DNA of 39,700 nucleotides, from contig QTVU01000026.1 in the NCBI GenBank assembly GCA_003460745.1, positions 1 through 39,700 on the forward strand, written 5' to 3'. Position 1 is the first letter of the stretch. Each line of letters opens with the position of its first letter. Made by a program: the position numbers and the translations under genes. This stretch comes from Firmicutes bacterium AM55-24TS. GTDB taxonomy: Bacteria > Bacillota > Clostridia > UBA1381. The notes below the pieces were generated by a model, which had not been told where the DNA came from, ran no database searches, and was given only the letters and a program-made list of their open reading frames with translations. Positions 27,383 through 34,615 of this stretch are shown here, one piece after another.

Positions 27383-27829
27383 TTGAAGTACAAAAGACAG
27401 GGTCAAATTCTCAGAATAATACATGAGAAGAATATCAAGACTCACGAACAACTTATAGGTGAACTCAATAAGTGCGGGTATAATGTTACACAAGCGACTG
27501 TATCAAGAGATATTAAGGAACTTGGACTTGTAAAAATACCGTTGCCTGACGGTGGAAGTGTTTATTCATCTTCTAAGGATATTCCGGAGGAACTTGACAG
27601 ACGTATAAATATGATTACCGATACGGTAATAAGTGTTGATTATGCAATGAATAATATCGTTGTGAAAACATATCCGGGAATGGCGTCGGCTGTTGCGGCG
27701 TCTGTTGATTCATCTATGCGTAACGAGTTCTTGGGGTCTATTGCCGGTGATGATACATTGCTCATAATTGCAAGAAATGAAGAAAAGGCAGCGGAAATTG
27801 CAGAAAAATTGATTCAATTATTTCAGTAA
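27383..27829 (+). CDS. argR: arginine repressor
   Basis: ArgR is a hexameric arginine-sensing regulator of arginine synthesis and breakdown. The 148-residue protein has the N-terminal winged helix (KYKRQGQILRIIHE, TQATVSRDIKELGLVK) and the C-terminal oligomerisation and arginine-binding domain ending in LGSIAGDDTLLIIAR. The start is a TTG at 27383, 7 nt after GGAGG. The family start (KxxRQxxI) fits this position exactly. No arginine genes or clear ARG boxes are seen in the window. Confidence 0.93.
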   Translation: MKYKRQGQILRIIHEKNIKTHEQLIGELNKCGYNVTQATVSRDIKELGLVKIPLPDGGSVYSSSKDIPEELDRRINMITDTVISVDYAMNNIVVKTYPGMASAVAASVDSSMRNEFLGSIAGDDTLLIIARNEEKAAEIAEKLIQLFQ

Positions 27830-27844
27830 GGAGTATTACAAAGT

Positions 27845-29515
27845 ATGTTAAACCAGCTTTCTGTCAGAAATGTAGCGGTGATAGATAAACTAGACATAAA
27901 TTTGCATGACGGTGTAAGTGTGCTTACAGGTGAAACCGGTGCAGGTAAGTCTATTATAATAGATTCGATAAATATGATTTTGGGCGACAGAGCAAATAAA
28001 GAGCTTGTAAGATACGGTACGGATAAGGCTGTTGTACAAGCTGTTTTTGACGCACCTAAAAGTGTTATAAATATTCTTGAAGAAAACGATATTGACGTTG
28101 AGGACGAAACTGTTATAATTACACGACAAGTTACAAAAGAGGGAAAAAGCGCAGCGAGAATAAACGGAATGGTTGTAACGCTTAACATACTTCGTGAAAT
28201 ATCGGACAGACTTATTAATATTCACGGTCAGCACGATAATCAGGCACTTTTGACGCCGATAAGACATATTACGTTTTTGGACGCGTATGCCGATAATGAG
28301 GAATATATAAACCGGTATAAGGATATATTATCAAAAAAACGTGAAATAGAAAAGAAGATTTCTTCACTTGAAATGGACGAGCAGGAAAAAATGCAGAGAA
28401 TTGACTTGCTTGAATATCAAGTTAAGGAAATAAAAAAAGCGTCGCTTGAAAAAGGCGAGGAGGACGATTTAAGAGAACAACGTGATATATACACTAATGC
28501 GGAGCAGATAACAAAGTCCGTAAATGAGGCGTATATGAACTTGTATGAGGGTGATGAAATACAATCCGCATATGACGGTATAAGCATTGCCGTGAATGAG
28601 ATTTCTCAGATAAGCGACTTAAATCCTCAACTTAAATCGATTTATGATACTTTAAATGAAATTATGTATTCGCTTGAAGATACGGCACACGAAATAAAAG
28701 AGTTCGGTGAAACGGTTGAATTTGATGAGCAGACTTTAAACGAAATTGAAGAACGACTTGATTTGATTTCAAGATTGAAACGCAAATACGGAAACAGTAT
28801 TGAAGAAATACTTGAATATTTGAAAAAAGCCGAAAGCGAACTTAATGATATAAAGCTAAGTGATGAGAGAACAAACGAACTAAAAGAAGAACTTAAAAGC
28901 ATAACGAAAGACCTTAAAGAAAAGGGCAATGTTCTTACGCAAAGACGTGAAAATGCCGCAAAAGTTCTTGAAGAAAATATCGAAAAGTCGTTGCATGAGC
29001 TTAATATGGAAAAATCCAAATTTAAGGTTAATATAGAGAATAACGGTACATTTTACGATAATGGTATGGATAAGGTTGAGTTTTTAATCAGCACAAATCC
29101 GGGTGAGCCGTTAAAACCGCTTGTGAAAATTGCGTCGGGCGGTGAATTGTCAAGAGTAATGCTTGCGATAAAGTCGATTTTGGCTGATTCGGACGGCGTT
29201 GATACAATGATATTCGATGAAATTGATACCGGTGTTTCCGGTAAGGCGGCAATGAGTATTGCGAAAAAACTTGCGGTTATTGCAAAAAACAAGCAGGTTA
29301 TTTGTATTACACACCTTCCGCAGCTTACGGCAATGGCGGATAATCATTATTTGATACAGAAGAATACAGACGGCGAGCTTGCGTCTACAACTTTAAAAGA
29401 GCTTGACGAAGAAGGCAGAGAACTTGAACTTGCGAGAATAATCGACGGCGGCGAGGTTACGGAACTTGCTTTAAGTCACGCAAAGCAAATGCTTGAAAAT
29501 GCTAAAAATAATTAA
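27845..29515 (+). CDS. recN: DNA repair protein RecN
   Basis: RecN is an SMC-like ATPase that acts early at double-strand breaks. The 556-residue protein has Walker A (GETGAGKSIIIDSI), the INIHGQHDNQ segment, a long coiled-coil middle rich in Glu and Lys, the ABC signature SGGELSRVMLAIK and Walker B IFDEIDTGVSG, followed by CITHLPQLTAMAD. The length is normal. It begins 15 nt after argR. Confidence 0.96.
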   Translation: MLNQLSVRNVAVIDKLDINLHDGVSVLTGETGAGKSIIIDSINMILGDRANKELVRYGTDKAVVQAVFDAPKSVINILEENDIDVEDETVIITRQVTKEGKSAARINGMVVTLNILREISDRLINIHGQHDNQALLTPIRHITFLDAYADNEEYINRYKDILSKKREIEKKISSLEMDEQEKMQRIDLLEYQVKEIKKASLEKGEEDDLREQRDIYTNAEQITKSVNEAYMNLYEGDEIQSAYDGISIAVNEISQISDLNPQLKSIYDTLNEIMYSLEDTAHEIKEFGETVEFDEQTLNEIEERLDLISRLKRKYGNSIEEILEYLKKAESELNDIKLSDERTNELKEELKSITKDLKEKGNVLTQRRENAAKVLEENIEKSLHELNMEKSKFKVNIENNGTFYDNGMDKVEFLISTNPGEPLKPLVKIASGGELSRVMLAIKSILADSDGVDTMIFDEIDTGVSGKAAMSIAKKLAVIAKNKQVICITHLPQLTAMADNHYLIQKNTDGELASTTLKELDEEGRELELARIIDGGEVTELALSHAKQMLENAKNN

Positions 29516-29540
29516 AAATGTGCAGTAGGGAGGCGGCATA

Positions 29541-30011
29541 ATGGAATCACAAACAATGAAACACTCACATTCGATACTTGCACAGCTTGTATTGCCAATG
29601 CAGGCTAATCCGGCGGGAAATGTGCATGGTGGTGAAATTATGAAAATGATGGACAGTGCGGCAGGGGTTGCGGCACAGAAACACGCCCACACAAATGTTG
29701 TAACCGCACGAGTTGACGAGCTTAATTTTAAAAAGCCGGTGCTTGTGGGCGAGCTTGTAACGTGTAAGGCACAGGTCATATATGCGGGACGTTCGTCAAT
29801 GGAGGTCTTTGTGACAGTCGAGTCGGAGGACCTTATTACAGGTAATAAACAGATTGCACTGACCGCATTTTTTACGATGGTTTCGCTTGATGAAAACGGT
29901 AAGCCGTCACCTGTACCGAAGCTTGTTTACGATGAAAATAATGCGTATGAGAGTAAATTATATAAAGTCGGCGAAAAAAAGCACATTTTGCATAATCAGA
30001 GAAAATCTTAA
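29541..30011 (+). CDS. acyl-CoA thioesterase, hot-dog fold
   Basis: It is predicted to hydrolyse acyl-CoA thioesters. The 156-residue protein carries the single hot-dog domain of the YkhA/YciA group: VLPMQANPAGNVHGGEIMKMMDSAAGVAA, with the catalytic Asp region, then ARVDELNFKKPVLVGELV. The ATG follows GGGAGG, 25 nt after recN. The chain length of its substrate cannot be inferred. Confidence 0.88.
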   Translation: MESQTMKHSHSILAQLVLPMQANPAGNVHGGEIMKMMDSAAGVAAQKHAHTNVVTARVDELNFKKPVLVGELVTCKAQVIYAGRSSMEVFVTVESEDLITGNKQIALTAFFTMVSLDENGKPSPVPKLVYDENNAYESKLYKVGEKKHILHNQRKS

Positions 30012-30024
30012 TATATGATTTTGT

Positions 30025-30053
30025 TTGCAATTTGTTTTAGGATATGTTATAAT
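30025..30053 (+). promoter_or_regulatory. sigma-A promoter for smpB (and perhaps ssrA)
   Basis: TTGCAA (30025-30030) and TATAAT (30048-30053) have 17-bp spacing. The TG at 30045-30046 makes an extended -10. The smpB start is 32 bp downstream. Confidence 0.65.
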
Positions 30054-30084
30054 ATCAAAGCAGTTTGACGAAAGGAGAATTTCT

Positions 30085-30558
30085 ATGGCGGATAAAAAAG
30101 AAAATACAAAAACTCTTGCACAGAATAAAAAAGCACGTCACGAGTATTTTATTTTGGAAACAATAGAGGCCGGCATAGAATTAGCCGGAACAGAAGTTAA
30201 ATCTGCAAGATTGGGTAAGGTTAATCTTACCGACGCGTATGCGTCAATCAAAAACGGGGAAGTATTTATAAAGCAGATGAATATAAGTCCTTTTGAACAG
30301 GGAAATATATTTAATCGTGCCCCTCTTAGGGACAGAAAACTTCTTCTTCATAAGAAAGAAATATTGAAACTTACAAACCAAATACAGCAGGACGGTTATG
30401 CTTTAATCCCTCTTGCAGTGTATTTGAAAGGTTCTTTGGTTAAAGTATCTTTGGCAGTTGCAAAGGGTAAAAAACTTTATGATAAGCGTGAAGATATTGC
30501 AAAGAAAGACGCAAAACGTAATATTGAGCGGTCGATAAAAAATTATAACCGTTATTAA
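30085..30558 (+). CDS. smpB: SsrA-binding protein SmpB
   Basis: SmpB escorts tmRNA to stalled ribosomes during trans-translation. The 157-residue protein shows [35 protein letters not shown], the LHKKEI segment, and the basic tail with [16 protein letters not shown], which reaches into the decoding centre. The ATG at 30085 follows AAAGGAG. The longer frame upstream contains the promoter. Its RNA partner, ssrA, starts 4 nt after its stop, so the two may be made from one precursor. Confidence 0.96.
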   Translation: MADKKENTKTLAQNKKARHEYFILETIEAGIELAGTEVKSARLGKVNLTDAYASIKNGEVFIKQMNISPFEQGNIFNRAPLRDRKLLLHKKEILKLTNQIQQDGYALIPLAVYLKGSLVKVSLAVAKGKKLYDKREDIAKKDAKRNIERSIKNYNRY

Positions 30559-30561
30559 TAT

Positions 30562-30913
30562 GGGGGTGCAATGGTTTCGACGGGGATGTTGAATCCCGAG
30601 TAGCGAGTAGTGTTGAGTGCCACTTAAAACGGCTCAAACTTTTAAATATAAACGCTAACGATACAGAATTAGCTTACGCTGCCTAATTGCGGCGTTGTCT
30701 CCCCTGTGAGTACCACGGCATAGGGCAAGGCATCATTTTAGTGGTGAACGTGAGTAAAGGGATGTCCTGACCTTTTCCATGATTTAAGGACTACCGATGA
30801 TATAACTTTGGTTGTGGAGTAGTATCAAAGGGAATATTGACCATAACCTGCACTCGGAGAAACTTGGGTGGATATGTTTTCGGACAGGAGTTCGATTCTC
30901 CTCACCTCCACCA
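30562..30913 (+). ncRNA. ssrA: transfer-messenger RNA (tmRNA)
   Basis: The RNA rescues stalled ribosomes. The 5' end GGGGGTG (30562-30568) pairs with CACCTCC (30903-30909), followed by A and the encoded CCA (30911-30913). The hallmark sequence GGTTTCGACGGGG near the 5' end and the T-arm GTTCGATTC near the 3' end are present. The tag frame runs from GCT at 30654 to TAA at 30684-30686 and reads ANDTELAYAA. The final YAA differs from the more usual LAA degron ending. Total length is 352 nt. Confidence 0.95.
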
Positions 30914-30918
30914 ATTTG

Positions 30919-30955
30919 AAAACAAACCGCTAAGTTTGGCGGTTTGTTTTTGTTT
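30919..30955 (+). terminator. intrinsic terminator after ssrA
   Basis: A perfect 12-bp stem (30919-30930 with 30939-30950) has an 8-nt loop and is followed by TGTTTT. Confidence 0.88.
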
Positions 30956-30999
30956 TAAATAGGTTGTACACGTTTTTCTTACGGAATATATTTCAGTTA

Positions 31000-31075
31000 A
31001 ATAATAAAGGATACAATATCTATACGAAACGGCACAACAAAGGCGCCATTAGGTAGTATAAATATTGTATCCTTA
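31000..31075 (-). ncRNA. candidate small RNA C (about 75 nt)
   Basis: A minus-strand promoter, TTGACA (31110-31105), 17 bp, TATACT (31087-31082), predicts a start at about 31075. A perfect 13-bp stem begins there: 31074-31062 pairs with 31019-31007. After a C-A mismatch it continues for five more pairs (31060-31056 with 31025-31021). The 3' side is followed by TTTATTATTT, a moderate terminator tail. The 30-nt apical part contains the self-complementary GGCGCC. No Rfam family is recognised. The function is unknown. Confidence 0.55.
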
Positions 31076-31081
31076 ATCGAT

Positions 31082-31110
31082 AGTATATTCTATAATAAAA
31101 TGAATGTCAA
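31082..31110 (-). promoter_or_regulatory. minus-strand promoter of small RNA C
   Basis: A consensus TTGACA (-35) and TATACT (-10) are separated by 17 bp, read on the minus strand. Confidence 0.6.
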
Positions 31111-31163
31111 GAATTTTTGAGGCAGAATGTAGATAATAAAATTATTTTGTGATATTAATTTCA

Positions 31164-31237
31164 ATAAAAAAGCCGTTGTCTTACTCCAGAAGGCAAGGCT
31201 CCAATTGCCAAGAGTCCTGTTTCGCAACAACGGCTTT
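31164..31237 (-). ncRNA. candidate small RNA B (about 74 nt)
   Basis: The minus-strand promoter TTGACA (31272-31267), 17 bp, TATACT (31249-31244) predicts a start at 31237. This is exactly the first base of a perfect 11-bp stem that pairs the 5' end (31237-31227) with the 3' end (31179-31169). A run of six T on the minus strand closes it (31171-31166). Inside are ACTC/GAGT (31215-31212 with 31186-31183) and GGCAA/TTGCC (31209-31205 with 31196-31192) pairings, giving a rod-like fold. No known RNA family is recognised. Confidence 0.62.
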
Positions 31238-31243
31238 ATACAT

Positions 31244-31272
31244 AGTATACGTGAAAAATTTACAGATGTCAA
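31244..31272 (-). promoter_or_regulatory. minus-strand promoter of small RNA B
   Basis: TTGACA and TATACT with a 17-bp spacer, the same boxes and spacing as the promoter of small RNA C, but with an unrelated spacer. Confidence 0.65.
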
Positions 31273-31335
31273 TCCTAAAATGGAAAATTAATCTTGATAT
31301 ATGAATTTATTAATTTAAGAAAGAGATGATAGAAT

Positions 31336-31518
31336 ATGAAAAATCAAGAAAAAGACTTACAGAATGAGAACTCGGGCAGTACAAGAAGAAAGTTGACAAA
31401 AGAAGAGCTGACAGCTTTGTGTAGAAGAGTGGAAGCACATGGACAGAAATTCAGAGAGTATATGAGAATGGTGGAAGAAGAACGTAAAAAAGCAGAACAA
31501 GAGAAAAATCAAAAATAA
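31336..31518 (+). CDS. hypothetical small charged protein (60 aa)
   Basis: It is a short, very hydrophilic, Lys/Glu/Arg-rich protein, probably largely helical (KLTKEELTALCRRVEAHGQ, then REYMRMVEEERKKAEQ). It has no signal peptide or membrane segment and I do not recognise a family. The ATG is preceded by a weak GAGATGAT site, and no clear + strand promoter is visible. Its 3' end runs into the terminator of small RNA A on the other strand. It could be a spurious ORF. Confidence 0.45.
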   Translation: MKNQEKDLQNENSGSTRRKLTKEELTALCRRVEAHGQKFREYMRMVEEERKKAEQEKNQK

Positions 31519-31600
31519 AAAAAACCGCCTACTCTGCCAAGTAGACGGTTAAAGTTTATAATAAACCGTTATACAGAAATAACCATTGGTTATTTCTCTT
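31517..31600 (-). ncRNA. candidate small RNA A (about 84 nt)
   Basis: The minus-strand promoter TTGACA (31635-31630), 17 bp, TAGAAT (31612-31607) predicts a start near 31600. The transcript would hold a perfect 10-bp hairpin right at its 5' end (31597-31588 with 31584-31575, 3-nt loop), a short AU-rich linker, and a terminator hairpin (31550-31541 with 31532-31523, one mismatch) followed by a run of T down to 31517. A second pairing, 31569-31564 with 31550-31545, would compete with the terminator stem. No known family is recognised. Confidence 0.58.
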
Positions 31601-31606
31601 GTTTAT

Positions 31607-31635
31607 ATTCTAGCAAATAAAGTCTGGATTGTCAA
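31607..31635 (-). promoter_or_regulatory. minus-strand promoter of small RNA A
   Basis: TTGACA and TAGAAT are separated by 17 bp on the minus strand. A + strand extended -10 (TGTTATAAT, 31644-31652) lies just beyond it and may start the small-ORF transcript, so the two would be divergent. Confidence 0.6.
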
Positions 31636-31716
31636 TGAGTTTTTGTTATAATTTATTTATATAAAAATGTGATTGGATTGTTGGAAAAAACGTAATTACG
31701 AAAGCAGGTGAGCAAA

Positions 31717-31905
31717 GTGAATAATATGATACCGGACCCTGATTGTGAAAGTTTTTGCGGACTATATGCAGTAGGTCCCTCAGAAATATTGCCACCATCT
31801 GAATATGACTTGGGAAAATTAGCAAAATATTTAAAAGCAAGGAAAATAAAATATACACAATTAACATCAGAAGAATTAGAAAAATTTAAAATAAATATAA
31901 ATTGA
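31717..31905 (+). CDS. hypothetical small protein (62 aa)
   Basis: No family is recognised. The protein has two cysteines near the N terminus (PDPDCESFCGLY), a Pro-rich middle and a basic helical end (KLAKYLKARKIKY). The GTG at 31717 is favoured because AGGTGA lies 5 nt upstream. The GTG at 31708 overlaps that site, and the ATG at 31726 is also possible. It is the first of five closely spaced small + strand ORFs (31717-32947). Confidence 0.55.
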   Translation: MNNMIPDPDCESFCGLYAVGPSEILPPSEYDLGKLAKYLKARKIKYTQLTSEELEKFKININ

Positions 31906-31950
31906 ATAAAGAGGAAACAACGAGAAAAATAAATTTAAGAGGGCGGAAAA

Positions 31951-32124
31951 ATGAAAAAATTAGATTTGCGTTTGGCATCTAATCCTGATTGGTGGGAACG
32001 GAATGAAAACTATGCAAAAGTTTTAAAACCAAATGCACCCAAAGAGGCACAAGATAGTTACCAACATTTTTTAGAACAATGCAAGTACTATGATAAAATA
32101 TACGGAAAGGGTAAGTGGGGATAA
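31951..32124 (+). CDS. hypothetical small protein (57 aa)
   Basis: This short reading frame begins MKKLDLRLASNPDWWERNEN and ends YDKIYGKGKWG. It is rich in aromatic and charged residues, with no signal or membrane segment. The ATG at 31951 has GAGGGCGG a few bases upstream. It lies 45 nt after the previous small ORF and 44 nt before the next, in the same direction, which supports it as a real gene. No family is recognised. Confidence 0.55.
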   Translation: MKKLDLRLASNPDWWERNENYAKVLKPNAPKEAQDSYQHFLEQCKYYDKIYGKGKWG

Positions 32125-32168
32125 CAGTAAAACAAGCCATAGCGTATTTTCAATAGGGGTATTGATAA

Positions 32169-32453
32169 ATGAAAACTTATACTGTAAAGATAGAATCAGG
32201 AGTTCAGATAAGAATTGAATCTGTAGATGAAAATATGAAAATTTATGACGGATTGATTTCATATTTAGATAACAGTAAAGATGTGAAGTGCATAAAAAAG
32301 GCGATGACATTTGAAACACCTATATCGGATTATGAATATAAGGATATTCCGTTTTCTGTTTTGTTCGACGAGCTGTGTGATGAAACATTTGTATTTGTTG
32401 AAAAAGCGTATGATTGCGGTTTAATAGAACAGTTGTTACATGAGTTTAATTAA
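32169..32453 (+). CDS. hypothetical protein (94 aa)
   Basis: The protein is acidic, with a predicted beta-rich N-terminal half (KTYTVKIESGVQIRIESVDE) and a helical C terminus (VEKAYDCGLIEQLLHEFN). The ATG follows AGGGG. Its size, acidity and place in a cluster of unrelated small acidic proteins recall immunity or inhibitor proteins of mobile regions. That is a guess from context. No family is recognised. Confidence 0.65.
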   Translation: MKTYTVKIESGVQIRIESVDENMKIYDGLISYLDNSKDVKCIKKAMTFETPISDYEYKDIPFSVLFDELCDETFVFVEKAYDCGLIEQLLHEFN

Positions 32454-32502
32454 TACAATCATATAAGTGGAAAGAATATATTAGGTAAAGGATTGATATA
32501 TT

Positions 32503-32751
32503 ATGGATTATGCTAAATTTGAAAATTTTCAAGAATTTTATGATGCTGTCGAAATGGGATTAGATATAGAATTTTTTATAGACGGAATACGATATAATAT
32601 TTCATGGCAAAACAACAAACCTTTTATATGTGTATGTCCTGACGGAGAACCGAATTATTATAGTGATACACAGGATTTATTGGATAATCATAAGATAGAC
32701 GGAGTACCGATAAAGGATTTGTGGCAAAATATTGATATATATGCAATGTAA
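32503..32751 (+). CDS. hypothetical acidic protein (82 aa)
   Basis: The protein is strongly acidic and aromatic, with ENFQEFYDAVEMGLDIEFFI, then GIRYNISWQNNKPFICVCPDG, and a helical end around IKDLW. The pattern suggests a small alpha/beta domain with a helix first, then a beta hairpin. The ATG follows AAAGGA. No known family is assigned. Like its neighbours it could be a small immunity or regulatory protein. Confidence 0.68.
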   Translation: MDYAKFENFQEFYDAVEMGLDIEFFIDGIRYNISWQNNKPFICVCPDGEPNYYSDTQDLLDNHKIDGVPIKDLWQNIDIYAM

Positions 32752-32764
32752 AATGGTGAGGATT

Positions 32765-32947
32765 ATGAAAGAGTTGGAATTGATAGCAGAATATGAAACA
32801 TCTTTTGGAAAAATTCTACTTGTAAAAAGTTGTGAAACTTTAAAAGTCGGTGAAAATATCTTAGTAAAAGATAAAATTTATAAAATTAAAAGAATAATAC
32901 TTCCGACAAGACCGACACAAAATGATGTGATTTCTATTCTTGTCTGA
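32765..32947 (+). CDS. hypothetical small beta-rich protein (60 aa)
   Basis: The protein reads as a compact beta-rich domain: ELIAEYETSFGKILLVKS, then VGENILVKDKIYKIKRIIL. The ATG at 32765 follows GGTGAGG and lies 13 nt after the previous ORF. It is the last small ORF before a clear terminator. No family is recognised. Confidence 0.6.
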   Translation: MKELELIAEYETSFGKILLVKSCETLKVGENILVKDKIYKIKRIILPTRPTQNDVISILV

Positions 32948-32959
32948 TAAACAAAAATA

Positions 32960-32986
32960 AAAGCACGTTTTAAACGTGCTTTTTTC
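32960..32986 (+). terminator. intrinsic terminator after the small-ORF cluster
   Basis: AAAGCACG (32960-32967) pairs with CGTGCTTT (32975-32982) and is followed by a T-run to about 32985. Confidence 0.85.
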
Positions 32987-33040
32987 TTACCCAAGAAAGA
33001 ACATAGGTAAATTATTTTGAATGTTTTGTCTGTCATTGTA

Positions 33041-33069
33041 TAGACAAAAAGTGAATTATGTTATATAAT
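33041..33069 (+). promoter_or_regulatory. promoter of the pyr operon, with overlapping dyad
   Basis: TAGACA (33041-33046) and TATAAT (33064-33069) have 17-bp spacing. An inverted repeat TTTTGTCT (33024-33031) / AGACAAAA (33042-33049) covers the -35 box. The leader before pyrR is only about 50 nt and shows no terminator/antiterminator pair. Confidence 0.6.
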
Positions 33070-33125
33070 AATATAAATAAATATGGCGTAATATAATACA
33101 GTACAGCCAAGACGGAGGAAAGGTT

Positions 33126-33677
33126 ATGGCGAATTACGAAGAAAAAACAGTGCTTATGGATGAGGCTACCTCAAAAAGAGCGGTCAGCCGAATTGCATAT
33201 GAAATTGTTGAGAGAAATCGAGGAACTGAAAATCTTGTCATAATAGGTATTCAAACGAAAGGTGTATCACTTGCAAAGCTTATAATCAAGAAAATCGAAG
33301 AAATCGAGGGCATTAAACTTGAACTCGGAAGTCTTGATATAACGTTTTACAGAGATGATTTGACAAGACTCAGCAAGCACCCGGTAGTTGCAGGAAACGA
33401 CATTGCATTTTCAATAGAGGATAAGAAAATAATCTTAGTTGACGATGTATTGTATTCAGGCAGAACTATAAGGGCGGCGATGGAAGAACTTTTTGACATG
33501 GGACGTCCGGAAAAAATCGAACTTGCGGTACTTGTAGACAGAGGAAACCGAGAACTTCCTATCCGTGCTGACTACATTGGAAAAGACGTTCCGACTTCGC
33601 ATGATGAATATATTGATGTTGTAATAAACGATGATAAATTAGAAAAAGTATCAATATGCGGTAAGGGGGATAATTAA
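33126..33677 (+). CDS. pyrR: bifunctional pyr operon regulator / uracil phosphoribosyltransferase PyrR
   Basis: In Bacillus, PyrR binds pyr mRNA when UMP is high and causes attenuation, and it has weak uracil phosphoribosyltransferase activity. The 183-residue protein has the PRTase PRPP loop [31 protein letters not shown] near the N terminus and [17 protein letters not shown]. It heads the pyr operon. The visible leader is too short for classical attenuation, so control may act at the start of pyrR, between genes, or on transcription initiation. Confidence 0.95.
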   Translation: MANYEEKTVLMDEATSKRAVSRIAYEIVERNRGTENLVIIGIQTKGVSLAKLIIKKIEEIEGIKLELGSLDITFYRDDLTRLSKHPVVAGNDIAFSIEDKKIILVDDVLYSGRTIRAAMEELFDMGRPEKIELAVLVDRGNRELPIRADYIGKDVPTSHDEYIDVVINDDKLEKVSICGKGDN

Positions 33678-33679
33678 TA

Positions 33680-34600
33680 ATGAAGAAAGATTTACTCGGA
33701 CTTAAAGACATAAGTGCGAAAGAAATAGAAAACATACTTGAAACAGCCGGAACGATGAAACTTATATTAGGTCAGCCTAATAAAAAGACTCCTCATCTTC
33801 AAGGCAAAACTGTTGTAAATCTGTTTTATGAAAACAGTACAAGAACAAGATTATCTTTTGAGCTTGCGGCTAAATATATGAGTGCCAACGCGGCTAATAT
33901 TACTGCAAGCGGTTCATCGGTACAGAAAGGCGAAACGCTTATAGACACTGCCGAAACAATCAACGCAATGGGTACAGATATTCTTGTAATGCGACATAAT
34001 ATGAGCGGTGCACCGCATCTTATCGCTCCGCTTGTAAGTGCGTCGGTAATCAATGCCGGTGACGGTATGGACGAACACCCTACGCAAGCACTTTTGGATA
34101 TGCTTACAATCAAGGAGAAAAAAGGCGGATTTAAAGGCCTTAAAGTTGCGATTATAGGCGATATTTACCACAGCAGAGTTGTGAGAAGTAATGTTTACGG
34201 ACTTACAAAGCTTGGTGCAGATGTAAGCGTAGGCGGTCCTACAACGCTTATGCCTCCGGGAATGGAAAGACTTGGAGTAAAAGTATTTAACAATGTTGAG
34301 GACGCAATAAAAGACGCAGATGTTGTTATGGGACTTAGAATACAGCTTGAAAGACAGAAAAAAGGCTTGTTCCCAAGTATAAGAGAATATTACAGATTCT
34401 TCGGAGTTGACAACGAGAGATTAAAACTTGCCAAACCGGGCGCACTTGTAATGCACCCGGGACCGGTAAATCGCGGTGTGGAATTTTCATCAAGCGTCAT
34501 TGACGGCGAACAAAGCGTTATAAATGAGCAGGTTACAAACGGTGTTGCAGTCAGAATGGCGGTTATGTATATATTGTCAAGAGGCGGATTTGAAGACTAA
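33680..34600 (+). CDS. pyrB: aspartate carbamoyltransferase catalytic subunit
   Basis: It joins carbamoyl phosphate and aspartate in the first committed step of UMP synthesis. The 306-residue protein has the carbamoyl phosphate motif [47 protein letters not shown] and [11 protein letters not shown]. It starts 2 nt after pyrR. No pyrI regulatory subunit is present, as expected in Firmicutes. Confidence 0.97.
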   Translation: MKKDLLGLKDISAKEIENILETAGTMKLILGQPNKKTPHLQGKTVVNLFYENSTRTRLSFELAAKYMSANAANITASGSSVQKGETLIDTAETINAMGTDILVMRHNMSGAPHLIAPLVSASVINAGDGMDEHPTQALLDMLTIKEKKGGFKGLKVAIIGDIYHSRVVRSNVYGLTKLGADVSVGGPTTLMPPGMERLGVKVFNNVEDAIKDADVVMGLRIQLERQKKGLFPSIREYYRFFGVDNERLKLAKPGALVMHPGPVNRGVEFSSSVIDGEQSVINEQVTNGVAVRMAVMYILSRGGFED

Positions 34601-34615
34601 CGAAAGGGAAAGAAT

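Larger units (their letters stand above)
30956..31335. other. 380-bp gene-free stretch holding two minus-strand small RNA units
   Basis: No convincing protein gene lies here on either strand. The stretch is AT-rich except for the two hairpin-forming units described separately (31000-31110 and 31164-31272). Confidence 0.6.

Noticed and set aside
31164..31237. Small RNA B as a hammerhead ribozyme, because it contains CGAAAC
   Set aside because: The partner core CUGAUGA is missing and the stems do not have the three-way arrangement.
31090..31272. A 60-codon minus-strand reading frame across the small RNA B region
   Set aside because: It has no ribosome site, starts within the small RNA's promoter and runs through its terminator. 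The hairpin structure explains the region better.
33018..33052. The 8-bp dyad before pyrR as an intrinsic terminator
   Set aside because: The T-run lies on the wrong side for + strand transcription, and a strong terminator for the upstream ORFs is already present at 32960-32986.
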